A stretch of 64,000 bases of DNA from Dyadobacter koreensis (GTDB taxonomy: Bacteria; Bacteroidota; Bacteroidia; Cytophagales; Spirosomataceae), in NCBI RefSeq assembly GCF_900108855.1, contig NZ_FNXY01000009.1, positions 248,001 to 312,000 on the forward strand. Direction: 5' to 3'. Of this stretch, positions 8,475 to 17,796 are shown piece after piece. The translations under genes were made by a program, and so were the position numbers. The notes beneath the pieces were generated by a model that saw nothing but the letters and a program-made list of their open reading frames with translations, searched no databases and was not told where the DNA came from. Position 1 is the first letter of the stretch; each line of letters starts with the position of its first letter.

Positions 8475-9530
8475 ATGAGTGCTGCTCTTATTTCCGGAAT
8501 ACAACAGGTTGGTCTCGGTGTTCAAAATGTTCCCGAAGCATGGCAATGGTATCGCCGGATTCTTGGTTTTGATGTTCCGGTTTTCGACGACAAGGCCGAA
8601 GCTCCTTTGATGACACCTTACACCGGAGGAAAAGTTCATCAAAGACACGCAGCGCTGGCCCTGAATCTGGCCGGTGGAGGGGGATTGGAAATATGGTCGT
8701 TTACCAGCCGTGTTTCTCAGCCAGCAAATTTTAAACTGGAACTTGGCGACTTGGGTATCAACGCCATCCGTTTCAAGGCACCTGATATTAAAAAAGCACA
8801 TGAATGGGTGAAGTCGCAGTCAAAAGAAGCAGTCGGCCCGTTGGTGACGCTTCCGGAAGGCGAGGGCTTTTGGGGGAATGATCCGTATGGAAATATTTTC
8901 CAGATCACAAGTGATACTTCATGGTTTCAAAACACAGGAAAGCCAATTGGCGGTGTTGCAGGTGTTGTTGTTGGTGTCACGGACGTACATAAGGCGATTT
9001 TATTTTACCAGACACTAATTCAAAATCTGGAAGTTATTTATGACAAAACAGATGTTTTCGACGATTTGCCGACTTCAATCTCAGGCCAACGTTTCCGTCG
9101 TGTTCTGCTTAGAAAAAACTTTACGCCCGAAGGAGCATTCAGTAAACTTCTTGGTAATATTCAGATAGAATTAATTCAAGCACTTGACCGTGCGCCTAAA
9201 AAAGTTTTTGAAAACCGGTACTGGGGAGATTGTGGTTACATTCACTTATGTTTCGACGCGTTGGATCTGGCTACTTTGAAGACGAAAATGCAGGCGCAAG
9301 GTTATAAATTCACGGTCGACAGCGAATCTTCTTTTGGAATGGAGTCTGCTGCCGGACGTTTTGCATACGTAGAAGATCCGGACGGAACTTTGATTGAGAT
9401 GGTAGAAACCCACAAATTGCCAATTTTGAAAAAAATCGGATGGTTTTTAGATATTCAGAAAAGAAAACATCAGAAACCGCTACCAGACTGGATGCTTAAA
9501 ATGATGGGTTTGAACAGAGTAAAAAACTAA
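8475..9530 (+). CDS. VOC family protein with two glyoxalase-like domains
   Basis: A 351-residue cytoplasmic protein made of two vicinal-oxygen-chelate domains, about residues 6-140 (starting 'GIQQVGLGVQNVPEAWQWYRRILGF') and 155-300 ('GVAGVVVGVTDVHKAILFYQTLI'). The second half ends with the typical 'AYVEDPDGTLIEMVET' strand, where the Glu is a usual metal ligand. This layout is shared by extradiol dioxygenases and glyoxalase-like proteins, but the substrate cannot be named. It stands alone, convergent with an acyltransferase across a shared terminator. Confidence 0.85.
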   Translation: MSAALISGIQQVGLGVQNVPEAWQWYRRILGFDVPVFDDKAEAPLMTPYTGGKVHQRHAALALNLAGGGGLEIWSFTSRVSQPANFKLELGDLGINAIRFKAPDIKKAHEWVKSQSKEAVGPLVTLPEGEGFWGNDPYGNIFQITSDTSWFQNTGKPIGGVAGVVVGVTDVHKAILFYQTLIQNLEVIYDKTDVFDDLPTSISGQRFRRVLLRKNFTPEGAFSKLLGNIQIELIQALDRAPKKVFENRYWGDCGYIHLCFDALDLATLKTKMQAQGYKFTVDSESSFGMESAAGRFAYVEDPDGTLIEMVETHKLPILKKIGWFLDIQKRKHQKPLPDWMLKMMGLNRVKN

Positions 9531-9550
9531 AATCCTACGAAATTTTTTCT

Positions 9551-9586
9551 AATTAAGGCAGTACTTTTTCGGTGCTGCCTTAATTA
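9551..9586. terminator. Bidirectional terminator between the VOC and acyltransferase genes
   Basis: AATTAAGGCAG pairs with CTGCCTTAATT, the stem extending with a wobble toward the TTTTTC loop, and is flanked by A and T runs on both sides. It lies between the ends of two convergent genes. Confidence 0.8.
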
Positions 9587-9589
9587 TTT

Positions 9590-10570
9590 TTACCGATACC
9601 GATTACCAAACCAAGCTAAAAGCGGTAAAGCTGCAAACACCGCAAGCCCGGCTTTGAAACCTGCAAAAATTCCTACGATCAGCGATATTAGCAATACAAT
9701 TAACGGATAAAGATAAAGCAGTAAACCAAAAAGTGCTGAGTCATAAAAAACAGTTCTGGCTGTTATTTTTGATACCTTTTTAACAAACGCATGATAAATC
9801 GGACGATGAATCAGACGGCCCAACCAGCCAATTCCTCGAAAGACAAAATTTCCTCTTGAGGGAATTGAGTTCGTCCCGAAGAAATTATTGAACGCTAGCT
9901 TGCGCTCTTCTTTTGTTGCCGTTTCGGGAATTGTCAATATTTCCCGGTTCATTCGTTCAAAAAGCAGATCATTGAACTCTCTGAGCCACTTTTCATAATC
10001 TTCCGGATTCGTTTTCAGATCGGAATGATGAATCGGATCGCCATAACGCAGCGCGACTCGTTTGCCGGTACCACGATAATGTTCATAATTTACACCTGTC
10101 GGAATCACCCGCATTTCACCTAAATCTTTGTCAGTAAACCAAGCCTGATAAGCCATACGCGCAGTTCCTTTTCCAAGGGGCCGAAGTTTCCACTCATTCA
10201 CGCAGATACCTTCCGAAAAAATGACAACGGCGTTTCCACCTCTCATGGCAGCGAGACTTTCACTTGTTGTCACATCAAGATTTTTAACGTGCTGTCTTCC
10301 TTCCGAACCTCTGAAAACAGGAATAAGATTTATTTGCCGAAGCCAGAACTTAACCGCAGGTTTCCTGAATACATCGCCGCGTGTCAGCGTGTAGATAACC
10401 TGTTCTAAATCAGCACCTATCACCAGGGCATCAAAAAATGACCCCGAGTGATTTGAGGCAATTAGTAATGGGACATTCTGAGGGATTTTAACGCGGTTAA
10501 CGATTAAAAGACGACGCAGAAAGATAGGAAGCGCCAGTCGGATCAAAAATCGGGAAAAAAAATAAAACAC
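9590..10570 (-). CDS. Lysophospholipid acyltransferase family protein (PlsC-like)
   Basis: Membrane-associated acyltransferase of 326 residues. The catalytic motif reads NHSGSFFD (His41, Asp47), with five residues between His and Asp instead of the canonical four; I recall this spacing in other Bacteroidota members of the family. The second motif 'VIFSEGICVNEW' matches the FPEG-type phosphate-binding block, and 'VIPTGVNYEH' is the later proline block. Two hydrophobic helices near the C-terminus (about 270-320) suggest membrane anchoring. Substrate could be 1-acylglycerol-3-phosphate or another lyso-lipid. Confidence 0.88.
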   Translation of the reverse strand: MFYFFSRFLIRLALPIFLRRLLIVNRVKIPQNVPLLIASNHSGSFFDALVIGADLEQVIYTLTRGDVFRKPAVKFWLRQINLIPVFRGSEGRQHVKNLDVTTSESLAAMRGGNAVVIFSEGICVNEWKLRPLGKGTARMAYQAWFTDKDLGEMRVIPTGVNYEHYRGTGKRVALRYGDPIHHSDLKTNPEDYEKWLREFNDLLFERMNREILTIPETATKEERKLAFNNFFGTNSIPSRGNFVFRGIGWLGRLIHRPIYHAFVKKVSKITARTVFYDSALFGLLLYLYPLIVLLISLIVGIFAGFKAGLAVFAALPLLAWFGNRYR

Positions 10571-10730
10571 TATATAAAATGGTAAGTTTCAACACAAAAC
10601 TAACGCTAAATTCTATTTTAAAGAAGTAACGCAAAATTTCAATTTCCTTTTCTTCTGATATCCAATATTTTATTAAATGAGCGAAGTGTCGGTAAGAAAA
10701 CAGCAGCGTGTATTCTTTCAGTGAAGTTGT

Positions 10731-10738
10731 TAACTTTG
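10731..10738 (+). promoter_or_regulatory. Candidate -7 element upstream of the APH-like gene
   Basis: TAACTTTG matches TAnnTTTG exactly and lies about 65 bases before the APH-like start, in a region with no other coding sequence. The expected -33 TTG about 20 bases upstream is weak. Confidence 0.45.
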
Positions 10739-10803
10739 TAACACTTTATCACTAAAAAGTACCCGAATTTATCAACAACTAACTACTTATTTTGAGTAAT
10801 TTC

Positions 10804-11892
10804 ATGCGCATAAAGAACTATCCAGCCATCATTGAAAAGGCCTGGGCGGGATTCGACGATTCGATATCTATTAAACTGGTTGAAGATATAAGTGCCAAAG
10901 TATCAACCAATCACGTATTCAGGGTAACCTTAGACAACGACGATATCGTTATTGCCAAACTTTCCTATTTTGGAAAATATGAGCACTTCAAAGAAGATCA
11001 CAGAATTATCCACGCAGTTTCCAACAATTTATTATACCCGTTTGAGAACGTACTAGCCAAGTCTCTTCTAAAAAATAATCAGGTTTACACCTATCGTTAT
11101 CAGGAGGATTTTCTGGATACCTGGGTTGTTTTTTACAATCCGATCCGTGCGATGAATCGGATGCCGAAAAGACTTGACGAAGATAATATCAGAAAGCTCG
11201 GCCGCGAAATGGCCAAATTTCACCAGGCATGTTATCGCGTAGGGAAATCTATCCCAAAGTCATCGAAAAAATTGAGGACTGATATTCAACAACTGCTTGA
11301 TATCCTTGATACAGAAGCCGGGCAGTATGAACACAGAATGCATGTCGAATTCCTGAGAGAACAATGTGACATTTTCCTCAAAAATGTTCAGAAATTAAAT
11401 GTTATATCATTCGATATGATGCCGGTTTTTGTTGACTGGAATATCGGAAATTTTTCAGTGACAGAAGATCAGCACTTATTCTCGCGCTGGGATTATGACT
11501 GGTTCCGGGTGTCATCGAGAATCCTTGATTTTTACTTTTTCAGCAGGGTCGTTTCAAACGTCGGAGACCGTACGGTTTTCAGCTATTTAATCACGCCTCT
11601 GATGGAAGACCGCTTTATGATTTTTCTTGAAGAATACCACAAAGTATATCCACTCTCGGAAAATGAGGTACGGTTCATGAAGGAGGCATATCGCTTTTTT
11701 ATTCTTAACTATGTAATAAAATATGGAAAATACTTTTTTCATAGAACTTACTCTACCAAATTGCAGAGAGAAGCTTACGAGCTCTACTTTCCGTCAATTG
11801 ATACATTTGATGCGGATAAAATTCTAAAATTTCTGAATATTACACCAGAAATTAAAGAGAGTAAGAAAAAACCTAGTTTAGATAAATCGTAA
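10804..11892 (+). CDS. Aminoglycoside phosphotransferase/choline kinase-like protein
   Basis: A 362-residue soluble protein with the layout of the APH/choline-kinase fold. A nucleotide-binding lobe is suggested by 'NHVFRVTLDNDDIVIAKLSYFG' with its conserved lysine. The catalytic loop appears as 'PVFVDWNIGNFSV', keeping Asp and Asn of the family's HxDxxxxN but with Val in place of His, and 'RWDYDWFRVSSRILDFYFF' corresponds to the metal-binding Asp segment. I chose the ATG at 10804; a TTG at 10792 is an alternative. A HAD-IIA phosphatase follows 18 bases later, so the pair may phosphorylate and dephosphorylate a related small metabolite (inference). The substrate is unknown. Confidence 0.72.
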   Translation: MRIKNYPAIIEKAWAGFDDSISIKLVEDISAKVSTNHVFRVTLDNDDIVIAKLSYFGKYEHFKEDHRIIHAVSNNLLYPFENVLAKSLLKNNQVYTYRYQEDFLDTWVVFYNPIRAMNRMPKRLDEDNIRKLGREMAKFHQACYRVGKSIPKSSKKLRTDIQQLLDILDTEAGQYEHRMHVEFLREQCDIFLKNVQKLNVISFDMMPVFVDWNIGNFSVTEDQHLFSRWDYDWFRVSSRILDFYFFSRVVSNVGDRTVFSYLITPLMEDRFMIFLEEYHKVYPLSENEVRFMKEAYRFFILNYVIKYGKYFFHRTYSTKLQREAYELYFPSIDTFDADKILKFLNITPEIKESKKKPSLDKS

Positions 11893-11910
11893 ATTTAAGA
11901 CGCCAATTAC

Positions 11911-12759
11911 ATGATTTTAGACAATTTTAAGTCCGTACTCTCCAAGTACGAAGTGATCTTCTTTGATGCATTTGGCGTTCTTAAAACATATAATGGGCTG
12001 ATTCCGGGGATTGAAAATACATTTGCATACCTAAACGAAACCGGGAAAGATTTTTATGTCGTGACCAACGACGCTTCACGCAGTCCTGAACAACTTGCAG
12101 AATCCTATGTGCGGTTGGGGATTGATGATGTCACCCCGGATCGTATCATTTCGTCAGGTATGCTGGCACGTGAGTATCTGGATCTGAAAGTAAGAAGCGG
12201 GATAGTGGCTTACCTGGGAACTGAAAATTCAGCTCATTACATTGGTACAGATGATATCAAAACTTTGTCCATTCGCGAACTGGATTTAAGTGACATTAAT
12301 GATGTAAACGCTTTGGTATTTCTGGACGACGAAGGTTTCGACTGGAACACTGATTTAACTAAAACGCTGAATTTACTTCGCAAGCGCAATATTCCTGTAA
12401 TCGTCGCCAATACGGATAAGACGTATCCGGCGTCCAAAACACGACTTTCGATCGCGGTGGGCGCTTTGGCAAAAATGATTGAAGATACGATTGGAAGGCA
12501 GTTTATCCGTTTCGGAAAACCAGATCCTCAAATGTTCATTTTCGCTTATCAACATATCAAAAATTATCCAAATGTCAGTAAAAGAGATATTTTGATGGTG
12601 GGCGATACACTGCATACAGATATCCTGGGCGGGAACAAATTCGGACTGGATACTGCATTGGTTTTAACTGGAAATACGCAAGCCATTGATGCGGAAGTCC
12701 GGATACGAAGTACCGGAATTATCCCGACTTATATCTGCGTTTCAGCTGTGGTGGAGTAA
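11911..12759 (+). CDS. HAD superfamily class IIA phosphatase (NagD-like)
   Basis: A 282-residue cytoplasmic hydrolase. Motif I is 'FFDAFGVLKTY' (Asp nucleophile, with Phe where many HADs have the second Asp; class IIA proteins often have Trp or Phe here). Motif II is 'VVTNDASRSP', motif III lies around 'RFGKPDPQMF' with its lysine, and motif IV is 'LMVGDTLHTDILGGNKFG'. The class IIA cap is expected between motifs II and III. It is encoded just after the APH-like kinase and ends 3 bases from the convergent amidase gene. Sugar or nucleotide phosphates are typical substrates, but this one is not known. Confidence 0.88.
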   Translation: MILDNFKSVLSKYEVIFFDAFGVLKTYNGLIPGIENTFAYLNETGKDFYVVTNDASRSPEQLAESYVRLGIDDVTPDRIISSGMLAREYLDLKVRSGIVAYLGTENSAHYIGTDDIKTLSIRELDLSDINDVNALVFLDDEGFDWNTDLTKTLNLLRKRNIPVIVANTDKTYPASKTRLSIAVGALAKMIEDTIGRQFIRFGKPDPQMFIFAYQHIKNYPNVSKRDILMVGDTLHTDILGGNKFGLDTALVLTGNTQAIDAEVRIRSTGIIPTYICVSAVVE

Positions 12760-12762
12760 TTA

Positions 12763-13758
12763 TTATTTCACCGCAAATTTTACATAAAACTCTTTTACGC
12801 GAAGCTCTTCCTGCTTCGCGTCATCTGTTTTTCCCATCATTCTTAACAAAACAGCTCTGTTTGCGTGGCATTCGGCAGCCACATAAGAGTCAGGAAAAGA
12901 GCGTGCTGACTGCGTGAACTTCGCATATGCCTGGTGAATCGACGTGGTATCATGGTTTTTCATAAGCGCTTGTCCTTCCTCAAAATCCTGTTGCCAGCGA
13001 CGCGCGGTTTCATTCATTCTTTCTGCTTCCTGAAATGCGAGAAACGGAGTCACCGAAACCTTGGAATTCTTGGGTGTTATTTCAGGAATCGGTTTAATAA
13101 AAAATGCTTCAAGTGCTTCCATATATGCCAGAGCTTCCTTTTCATTATATTCTTCCTGCTTCAACTTTTGTTCTTCGTCCGGATTAGAAAAAAATGCTGC
13201 CTCGGCCAAAACTGCCGGAATTCCATACGTTCCGCGCAAAACCTGAGCGCCGGCCTTCGGGAAAATTGTGAAATCTGAAACAACAGACACCGGACTGTTT
13301 CCATTGAATAAATATTTTGTAATTGTTACTGCCAACTCCTTTCCAAGTGCTACACCGGCGAGATTTTCAGTGGCATTTCCATGAAAATAGATGATTGGAA
13401 AATCAACCTTTGGATCAGCGGTCGCATTATGATGAATAGAAACAAACAGGTCTGCATTATTGTCAATAGCTATTTTTGCCCTTCTGGCCAGGGAAATCGT
13501 GTCGTCAGTGGTTCTGGTCATCAGCACCTTTGCACCTATTATTTCCAGTTTATTTTGAAGAATTTTCGCAACACGCAAGTTTATCCATTCCTCCCGTTCA
13601 CCACCCGGACCTACGCGATAACTATCCGTCAGCGCTGTTCCGCCATGTCCAGCATCAACACAAATAATTTTCCCATTTAACGAACCCGATTTGGTTTGCG
13701 CAAATCCGATTGTATGGATTATAAAAAGAAAAAATCCAAGGTTCAGAATCTTTTTCAT
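12763..13758 (-). CDS. N-acetylmuramoyl-L-alanine amidase (Amidase_3, AmiC-like)
   Basis: Exported zinc amidase of 331 residues that cleaves the MurNAc-L-Ala bond, used in daughter-cell separation or wall recycling. It has a signal peptide (MKKILNLGFFLFIIHTIGFAQ). Zinc ligands are visible in 'VDAGHGG', in the Glu-rich 'GGEREEWINLRVA' and in 'FVSIHHNA', and the catalytic Glu lies in 'PAVLAEAAFFSN'. After about residue 235 the chain is helical (NETARRWQQDFEEGQALMKN...), resembling tetratricopeptide-like repeats, instead of ending at the catalytic domain. There is no operon partner. Confidence 0.93.
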   Translation of the reverse strand: MKKILNLGFFLFIIHTIGFAQTKSGSLNGKIICVDAGHGGTALTDSYRVGPGGEREEWINLRVAKILQNKLEIIGAKVLMTRTTDDTISLARRAKIAIDNNADLFVSIHHNATADPKVDFPIIYFHGNATENLAGVALGKELAVTITKYLFNGNSPVSVVSDFTIFPKAGAQVLRGTYGIPAVLAEAAFFSNPDEEQKLKQEEYNEKEALAYMEALEAFFIKPIPEITPKNSKVSVTPFLAFQEAERMNETARRWQQDFEEGQALMKNHDTTSIHQAYAKFTQSARSFPDSYVAAECHANRAVLLRMMGKTDDAKQEELRVKEFYVKFAVK

Positions 13759-13939
13759 AGCTGTTTATTTTGACAGAAAATACTTAACACATCAAAAATA
13801 GATTTTTAAATTAACTGTTTATTTTTCCGTTCAGACATTTTCCATGTCGTTTACGCAGGTTTTTATTCCAATTAGGAGAATTCCCTTTTATTCTTGCCAT
13901 ATCTCGATTTCAATTGTAAATGGTTATCCAAAATCCTGT

Positions 13940-13947
13940 TAATTTTG
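13940..13947 (+). promoter_or_regulatory. Candidate -7 element for yifB
   Basis: TAATTTTG fits TAnnTTTG exactly, 50 bases before the yifB ATG, with ATTG at 13913-13916 as a possible -33 element at a slightly long spacing of 23 bases. Confidence 0.45.
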
Positions 13948-13996
13948 ATTTACTTAAAAACCAAAATACACACACGGTTCATCAATATCCATTATT

Positions 13997-15538
13997 ATGC
14001 TTGCAAAAACGTTCGGAAGTGCCGTATATGGCGTCAACGCCAAAATGATTACAATTGAAGTACAAGTGGGGCAAGGGATGCACTTTCACATTGTCGGGCT
14101 CGCAGATAGTGCCGTTAAGGAAAGTGAACATCGCGTTGAAGCTTCTTTGAAATACTTCAATTATAAAATGCCCAGGCAAAAGGTGATTGTCAACATGGCA
14201 CCTGCGGACATCCGCAAAGAAGGATCGGCTTATGATCTCCCGATCGCACTTTGTATTCTGGAATCTTCTGAACAAATTTCCTCCGTCCACAATCTTGAAG
14301 ATTATGTGATTATGGGCGAACTATCCCTGGATGGAAAATTACGTCCGATTAAAGGAGTTTTACCGATCGCTATTGAGGTTCGTAAACAAGGCTTTAAAGG
14401 TTTTGTATTACCGGCAGAAAACGCCAGAGAGGCTGCGATTGTCAATAATATCGATGTTATTCCCGTGGAGACACTGGAAGATGCTATCGCTTTTTTTGAA
14501 GGAAAAAACTCCATAGAACCGCTTATAGTCGATACCAGAGATCTGTTTTTCACGACACAGAACGAATACGACGCTGATTTTGAACATGTTCAAGGTCAGG
14601 AAAACATAAAACGTGCTTTGGAAATCGCGGCCGCAGGTGGGCATAACGCCATTATGATCGGGCCTCCGGGTGCAGGAAAAACAATGTTAGCAAAACGAAT
14701 TCCTGGCATTTTGCCCCCGTTAAGCTTACCCGAAGCCTTGGAAACGACTAAAATCCATTCGGTAGCTGGCAAATTAGGAACTAATGCAGCATTGGTCTCG
14801 AGAAGACCTTATCGCGCGCCGCATCATAGTATCAGCGACGCAGCTTTGGTAGGAGGTGGAAGTTTTCCTCAACCAGGCGAAATTTCACTGGCTCATAACG
14901 GAATTCTGTTTCTGGATGAGCTTCCTGAATTTAAAAGAACAGTTTTGGAAGTAATGCGGCAGCCATTGGAAGAAAGAAAAGTAAGTATTTCGAGAGCGAA
15001 AATGACAGTAGAATTTCCGGCAAATTTTATGCTGATCGCCAGTATGAACCCATGTCCATGTGGTTATTATAATCACCCTGATAAAGAGTGCGTTTGTGGA
15101 CCGGGCGTTGTTCAAAAATATTTGAACAAGATCAGCGGACCGCTACTAGACAGGATTGATCTTCACGTCGAAGTTACACCGGTTACTTTTGACCAAATTG
15201 CTTCAACACGTAAATCCGAGAGCAGCGCTCAAATACGGGAGCGGGTAATAAAGGCGAGAGAAAGACAAACAGAACGTTTTAAAGATAACAAAGAGATTTA
15301 TTCCAACGCGATGATGCCGCCTGAAATGGTTAAAAAAATCTGTACGATCGAAACGGCGGGGACTGCACTGCTAAGAACAGCTATGGAAAGGCTGGGATTG
15401 TCTGCGCGTGCCTACGACCGGATTCTAAAAGTTTCGCGTACGATCGCTGATTTAGCTGGCAGTGATGATATTAGAGTGGAACATTTGGCGGAAGCGATTC
15501 AGTATAGGAGTTTGGATCGGGAGAACTGGGCAGGGTAA
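13997..15538 (+). CDS. YifB family Mg chelatase-like AAA ATPase (ComM-type)
   Basis: A 513-residue cytoplasmic AAA+ protein. The N-terminal third is the ChlI/Lon-like fold ('MLAKTFGSAVYGVNAKMITIEVQV', 'VIVNMAPADIRKEGSAYDLPIAL'). The ATPase domain has Walker A 'GPPGAGKTM' near residues 221-229, Walker B 'GILFLDELPEF', and a cysteine cluster 'MNPCPCGYYNHPDKECVCGPG' that is typical of the family. The ComM member of this family is a helicase that helps integrate incoming DNA by branch migration in naturally transformable bacteria. A DNA uptake role here is inferred from the family only. Confidence 0.94.
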   Translation: MLAKTFGSAVYGVNAKMITIEVQVGQGMHFHIVGLADSAVKESEHRVEASLKYFNYKMPRQKVIVNMAPADIRKEGSAYDLPIALCILESSEQISSVHNLEDYVIMGELSLDGKLRPIKGVLPIAIEVRKQGFKGFVLPAENAREAAIVNNIDVIPVETLEDAIAFFEGKNSIEPLIVDTRDLFFTTQNEYDADFEHVQGQENIKRALEIAAAGGHNAIMIGPPGAGKTMLAKRIPGILPPLSLPEALETTKIHSVAGKLGTNAALVSRRPYRAPHHSISDAALVGGGSFPQPGEISLAHNGILFLDELPEFKRTVLEVMRQPLEERKVSISRAKMTVEFPANFMLIASMNPCPCGYYNHPDKECVCGPGVVQKYLNKISGPLLDRIDLHVEVTPVTFDQIASTRKSESSAQIRERVIKARERQTERFKDNKEIYSNAMMPPEMVKKICTIETAGTALLRTAMERLGLSARAYDRILKVSRTIADLAGSDDIRVEHLAEAIQYRSLDRENWAG

Positions 15539-15662
15539 TGATAAATTAATCCATTATGGGAAACTGGCGATTTTTAATACCTTGAATAAAGACATTTCGT
15601 TCATTATAGACTTTTGATGAGACTGGAAATCTGAAAACAATTGTTGGCGTTTCAGGCGAGCT

Positions 15663-16799
15663 TCATTGCCTGTTGTCCACCTTAGCTGAGCGTCTAACTT
15701 GTAAATTATTCTGCTGCAAAAAGTTGTATCCAAGATCCAGAATCACATACTTGTGGTCCTCTAACCTGATTTTATAATATCGTCCATCTGTCGTAGCCTT
15801 TATTAACCCTTGCTCTCCATAAGCATGTAAGTTATATTTTTCAACAAACTTTTTCTCAACTGAATTTGCAGTACGTAACAGATTTACCAGATAAAAACTT
15901 TCTGACTTAACAAGCCGGATGTACTTATTATCCTTCTCAAAAGAAAAAATTTTCTGAATGTACAATTTGTCCCGTTTAGGTAAATCTTTGAGGGGCAGTC
16001 TCTGATCAATAAAAGTTAGCGGAAAATAGGCCCAATAAAGTTCAGTTGGAGCCTGATATCCATAATCGGTTATGGTTCTATAAATTTTCCCGTTTTTTAT
16101 AAGTGAAATCGTTATTTCATTATCATCAGTCCAATTTGCTTCATATCTGTCGTTCAACTTTTTTAGGCTAGCTTTCCTGAATTTCAATTCTAGGTTCTGA
16201 AATTGTTTTGAAGATATAGCAGACGAATATAATCCATTGTTTTTTGTGTAATGCTCGTTATGAATGATCACTTCGCCACTTTTTGACACAATTACATTAT
16301 TTACCGGACAGTTTCCCAAGCAACCGGAGGAAGAAACAATGATTTGATCAAATGAAACTTGTGGAGACAATTTGTAATTACTCCTTTCATAAATTACGTT
16401 AGCTGAATCATTTAATGTAAGTTCTAAAACTTTACTATCAAGCTTCACAACTTCGTATCTATCCCATATATTATTTGCCAGATCAAAAATTAACAATTGG
16501 TTACCTTGTATCCGATATTTCGTCTCAGTACCCAAAAATTGGGTATTTCCCTGGTTATCATTGTTGAAATACCCAAGTTTATTCTCGCAAAAACCAGATT
16601 CACTAAATGTATAACCGGGTTTAGATCCTACTTCCGAAAAAGGCATTTCTATTGAATCTGCTGGTGATTCATATTTTAGTTCTATATTGACCAATATCCA
16701 GTCACCAATAATAAGACGGTCATATTCTTGGATAACTTGTGGTGAAGAAGGAAAAGTCAATAAGCAAATTGTCCTAATCACAAAATTCAGAAGTTCCAT
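15663..16799 (-). CDS. DUF6438-like protein of unknown function
   Basis: A 378-residue protein with a short hydrophobic N-terminus (MELLNFVIRTICLLTFPSS). The first half looks like a lipocalin-like 'GDWILVNIEL ... NQLLIFDLANNIWDRYEVVKLD' module. The second half, starting 'IIVSSSGCLGNCPVNNVIVSKSGEVIIH', carries the G-C-x-G-x-C-P pattern and glycine/aromatic spacing I associate with DUF6438, a domain of unknown function in Bacteroidota. It lies 17 bases downstream of the lipoprotein gene to its right on the same strand, so they likely form one unit. No activity can be predicted. Confidence 0.6.
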   Translation of the reverse strand: MELLNFVIRTICLLTFPSSPQVIQEYDRLIIGDWILVNIELKYESPADSIEMPFSEVGSKPGYTFSESGFCENKLGYFNNDNQGNTQFLGTETKYRIQGNQLLIFDLANNIWDRYEVVKLDSKVLELTLNDSANVIYERSNYKLSPQVSFDQIIVSSSGCLGNCPVNNVIVSKSGEVIIHNEHYTKNNGLYSSAISSKQFQNLELKFRKASLKKLNDRYEANWTDDNEITISLIKNGKIYRTITDYGYQAPTELYWAYFPLTFIDQRLPLKDLPKRDKLYIQKIFSFEKDNKYIRLVKSESFYLVNLLRTANSVEKKFVEKYNLHAYGEQGLIKATTDGRYYKIRLEDHKYVILDLGYNFLQQNNLQVRRSAKVDNRQ

Positions 16800-16816
16800 A
16801 CGAGAAGTTTATTTTG

Positions 16817-17599
16817 CTACAACTCGTCAACACTCACTCCGCCCAATTCCTGAAAAAGTGTTTGCCAGTAATGCGTCACATGTGGATTATTTTCTTTTGA
16901 AGAAGCTGTTGCCTCGAAAGGCGAGACAATCGTAACCTGCGGAGAGCCAATCGCATATTTTTCTAACTGCTTAACGTCCGATTTTGCTTCCTCCTCAGCT
17001 TGTGTATCCGAAACGGGGGGCTGCTTATGGAAGTCGCGGCGACCGGCACCTTTTACACTTTCGATCATATCACTGAAATAGTATACGCTCACTTGTGCAC
17101 CACTTTCTCCGGCTTTTGCGATGACAGGCAAACTTGCCCAGATATCCGTGGATTGATTCGAAGAACCCTCATTTTGCTGGTTCAGTTTCAACAGCAATTG
17201 TCTCAGGAAAATACTTTTTTCGCGCTGCAAAGAAAGCTGAAAAGCTGTTTCAATGGCCTCACGGTCAGTCGCATTTGCTCCGTCATTTATCTCTTTTTCA
17301 CTTCTGATCATTAACGACAAAGCACGGGCTTTTGACGTGTTTTCATGTATAAAATAAACATCCAGTTTGTCACCTTTGTTTTTCATGTTATTTTCCATGA
17401 TATCTGTCAGCGTTTTACGGTATTTTTCGTTGACATATGCCCGGTTGACATTTACGCTTTGAGTCTTATCCAAAAATATCAATGTGTAAATCGGCGCATC
17501 TGGAATTGCCTCGGCTTTTTCCTTTTCACCACCGCAGGCAGCCAATAAGAAAACAAGCCCTGAAAGCACGGCATATTTGATTTTGAACGAACGATGCAT
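16817..17599 (-). CDS. Lipoprotein with a von Willebrand A-like DxTxS motif
   Basis: A 260-residue lipoprotein (signal ending FLLAAC). The segment 'IYTLIFLDKTQSVNVN' has the hydrophobic strand and D-x-T-x-S pattern of a metal-ion adhesion site in vWA domains, and 'AQVSVYYFSDMIES' resembles the later strand and Asp. I chose the ATG at 17599 (MHRSFKIKY); a second ATG ten codons upstream at 17629 is possible. The C-terminal part (about 180-260) is hydrophilic. It precedes a DUF6438-like gene with a 17-base gap. The function is not recognised. Confidence 0.6.
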   Translation of the reverse strand: MHRSFKIKYAVLSGLVFLLAACGGEKEKAEAIPDAPIYTLIFLDKTQSVNVNRAYVNEKYRKTLTDIMENNMKNKGDKLDVYFIHENTSKARALSLMIRSEKEINDGANATDREAIETAFQLSLQREKSIFLRQLLLKLNQQNEGSSNQSTDIWASLPVIAKAGESGAQVSVYYFSDMIESVKGAGRRDFHKQPPVSDTQAEEEAKSDVKQLEKYAIGSPQVTIVSPFEATASSKENNPHVTHYWQTLFQELGGVSVDEL

Positions 17600-17719
17600 A
17601 GGAGACTTCTGATTAATAATAGAATTCATGGCATTGGATTTACAAAACGAAACTACTCAGTTCGTCATAACCATACAACGCCAAACGGGATGGACGGTTT
17701 AATTATTTTATTAATACAC

Positions 17720-17758
17720 AAAAATCCCTCCAGAACGGTGCGTTTTGGAGGGATTTTT
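17720..17758 (-). terminator. Intrinsic terminator after fabI
   Basis: AAAATCCCTCCA pairs with TGGAGGGATTTT around a 13-base loop. It lies 38 bases beyond the fabI stop and upstream of the next minus-strand gene, so it should end the fabI transcript. Confidence 0.8.
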
Positions 17759-17796
17759 CAATTTTTTTTTTGAAAAAAGCTGCCTTAAATTACGTT

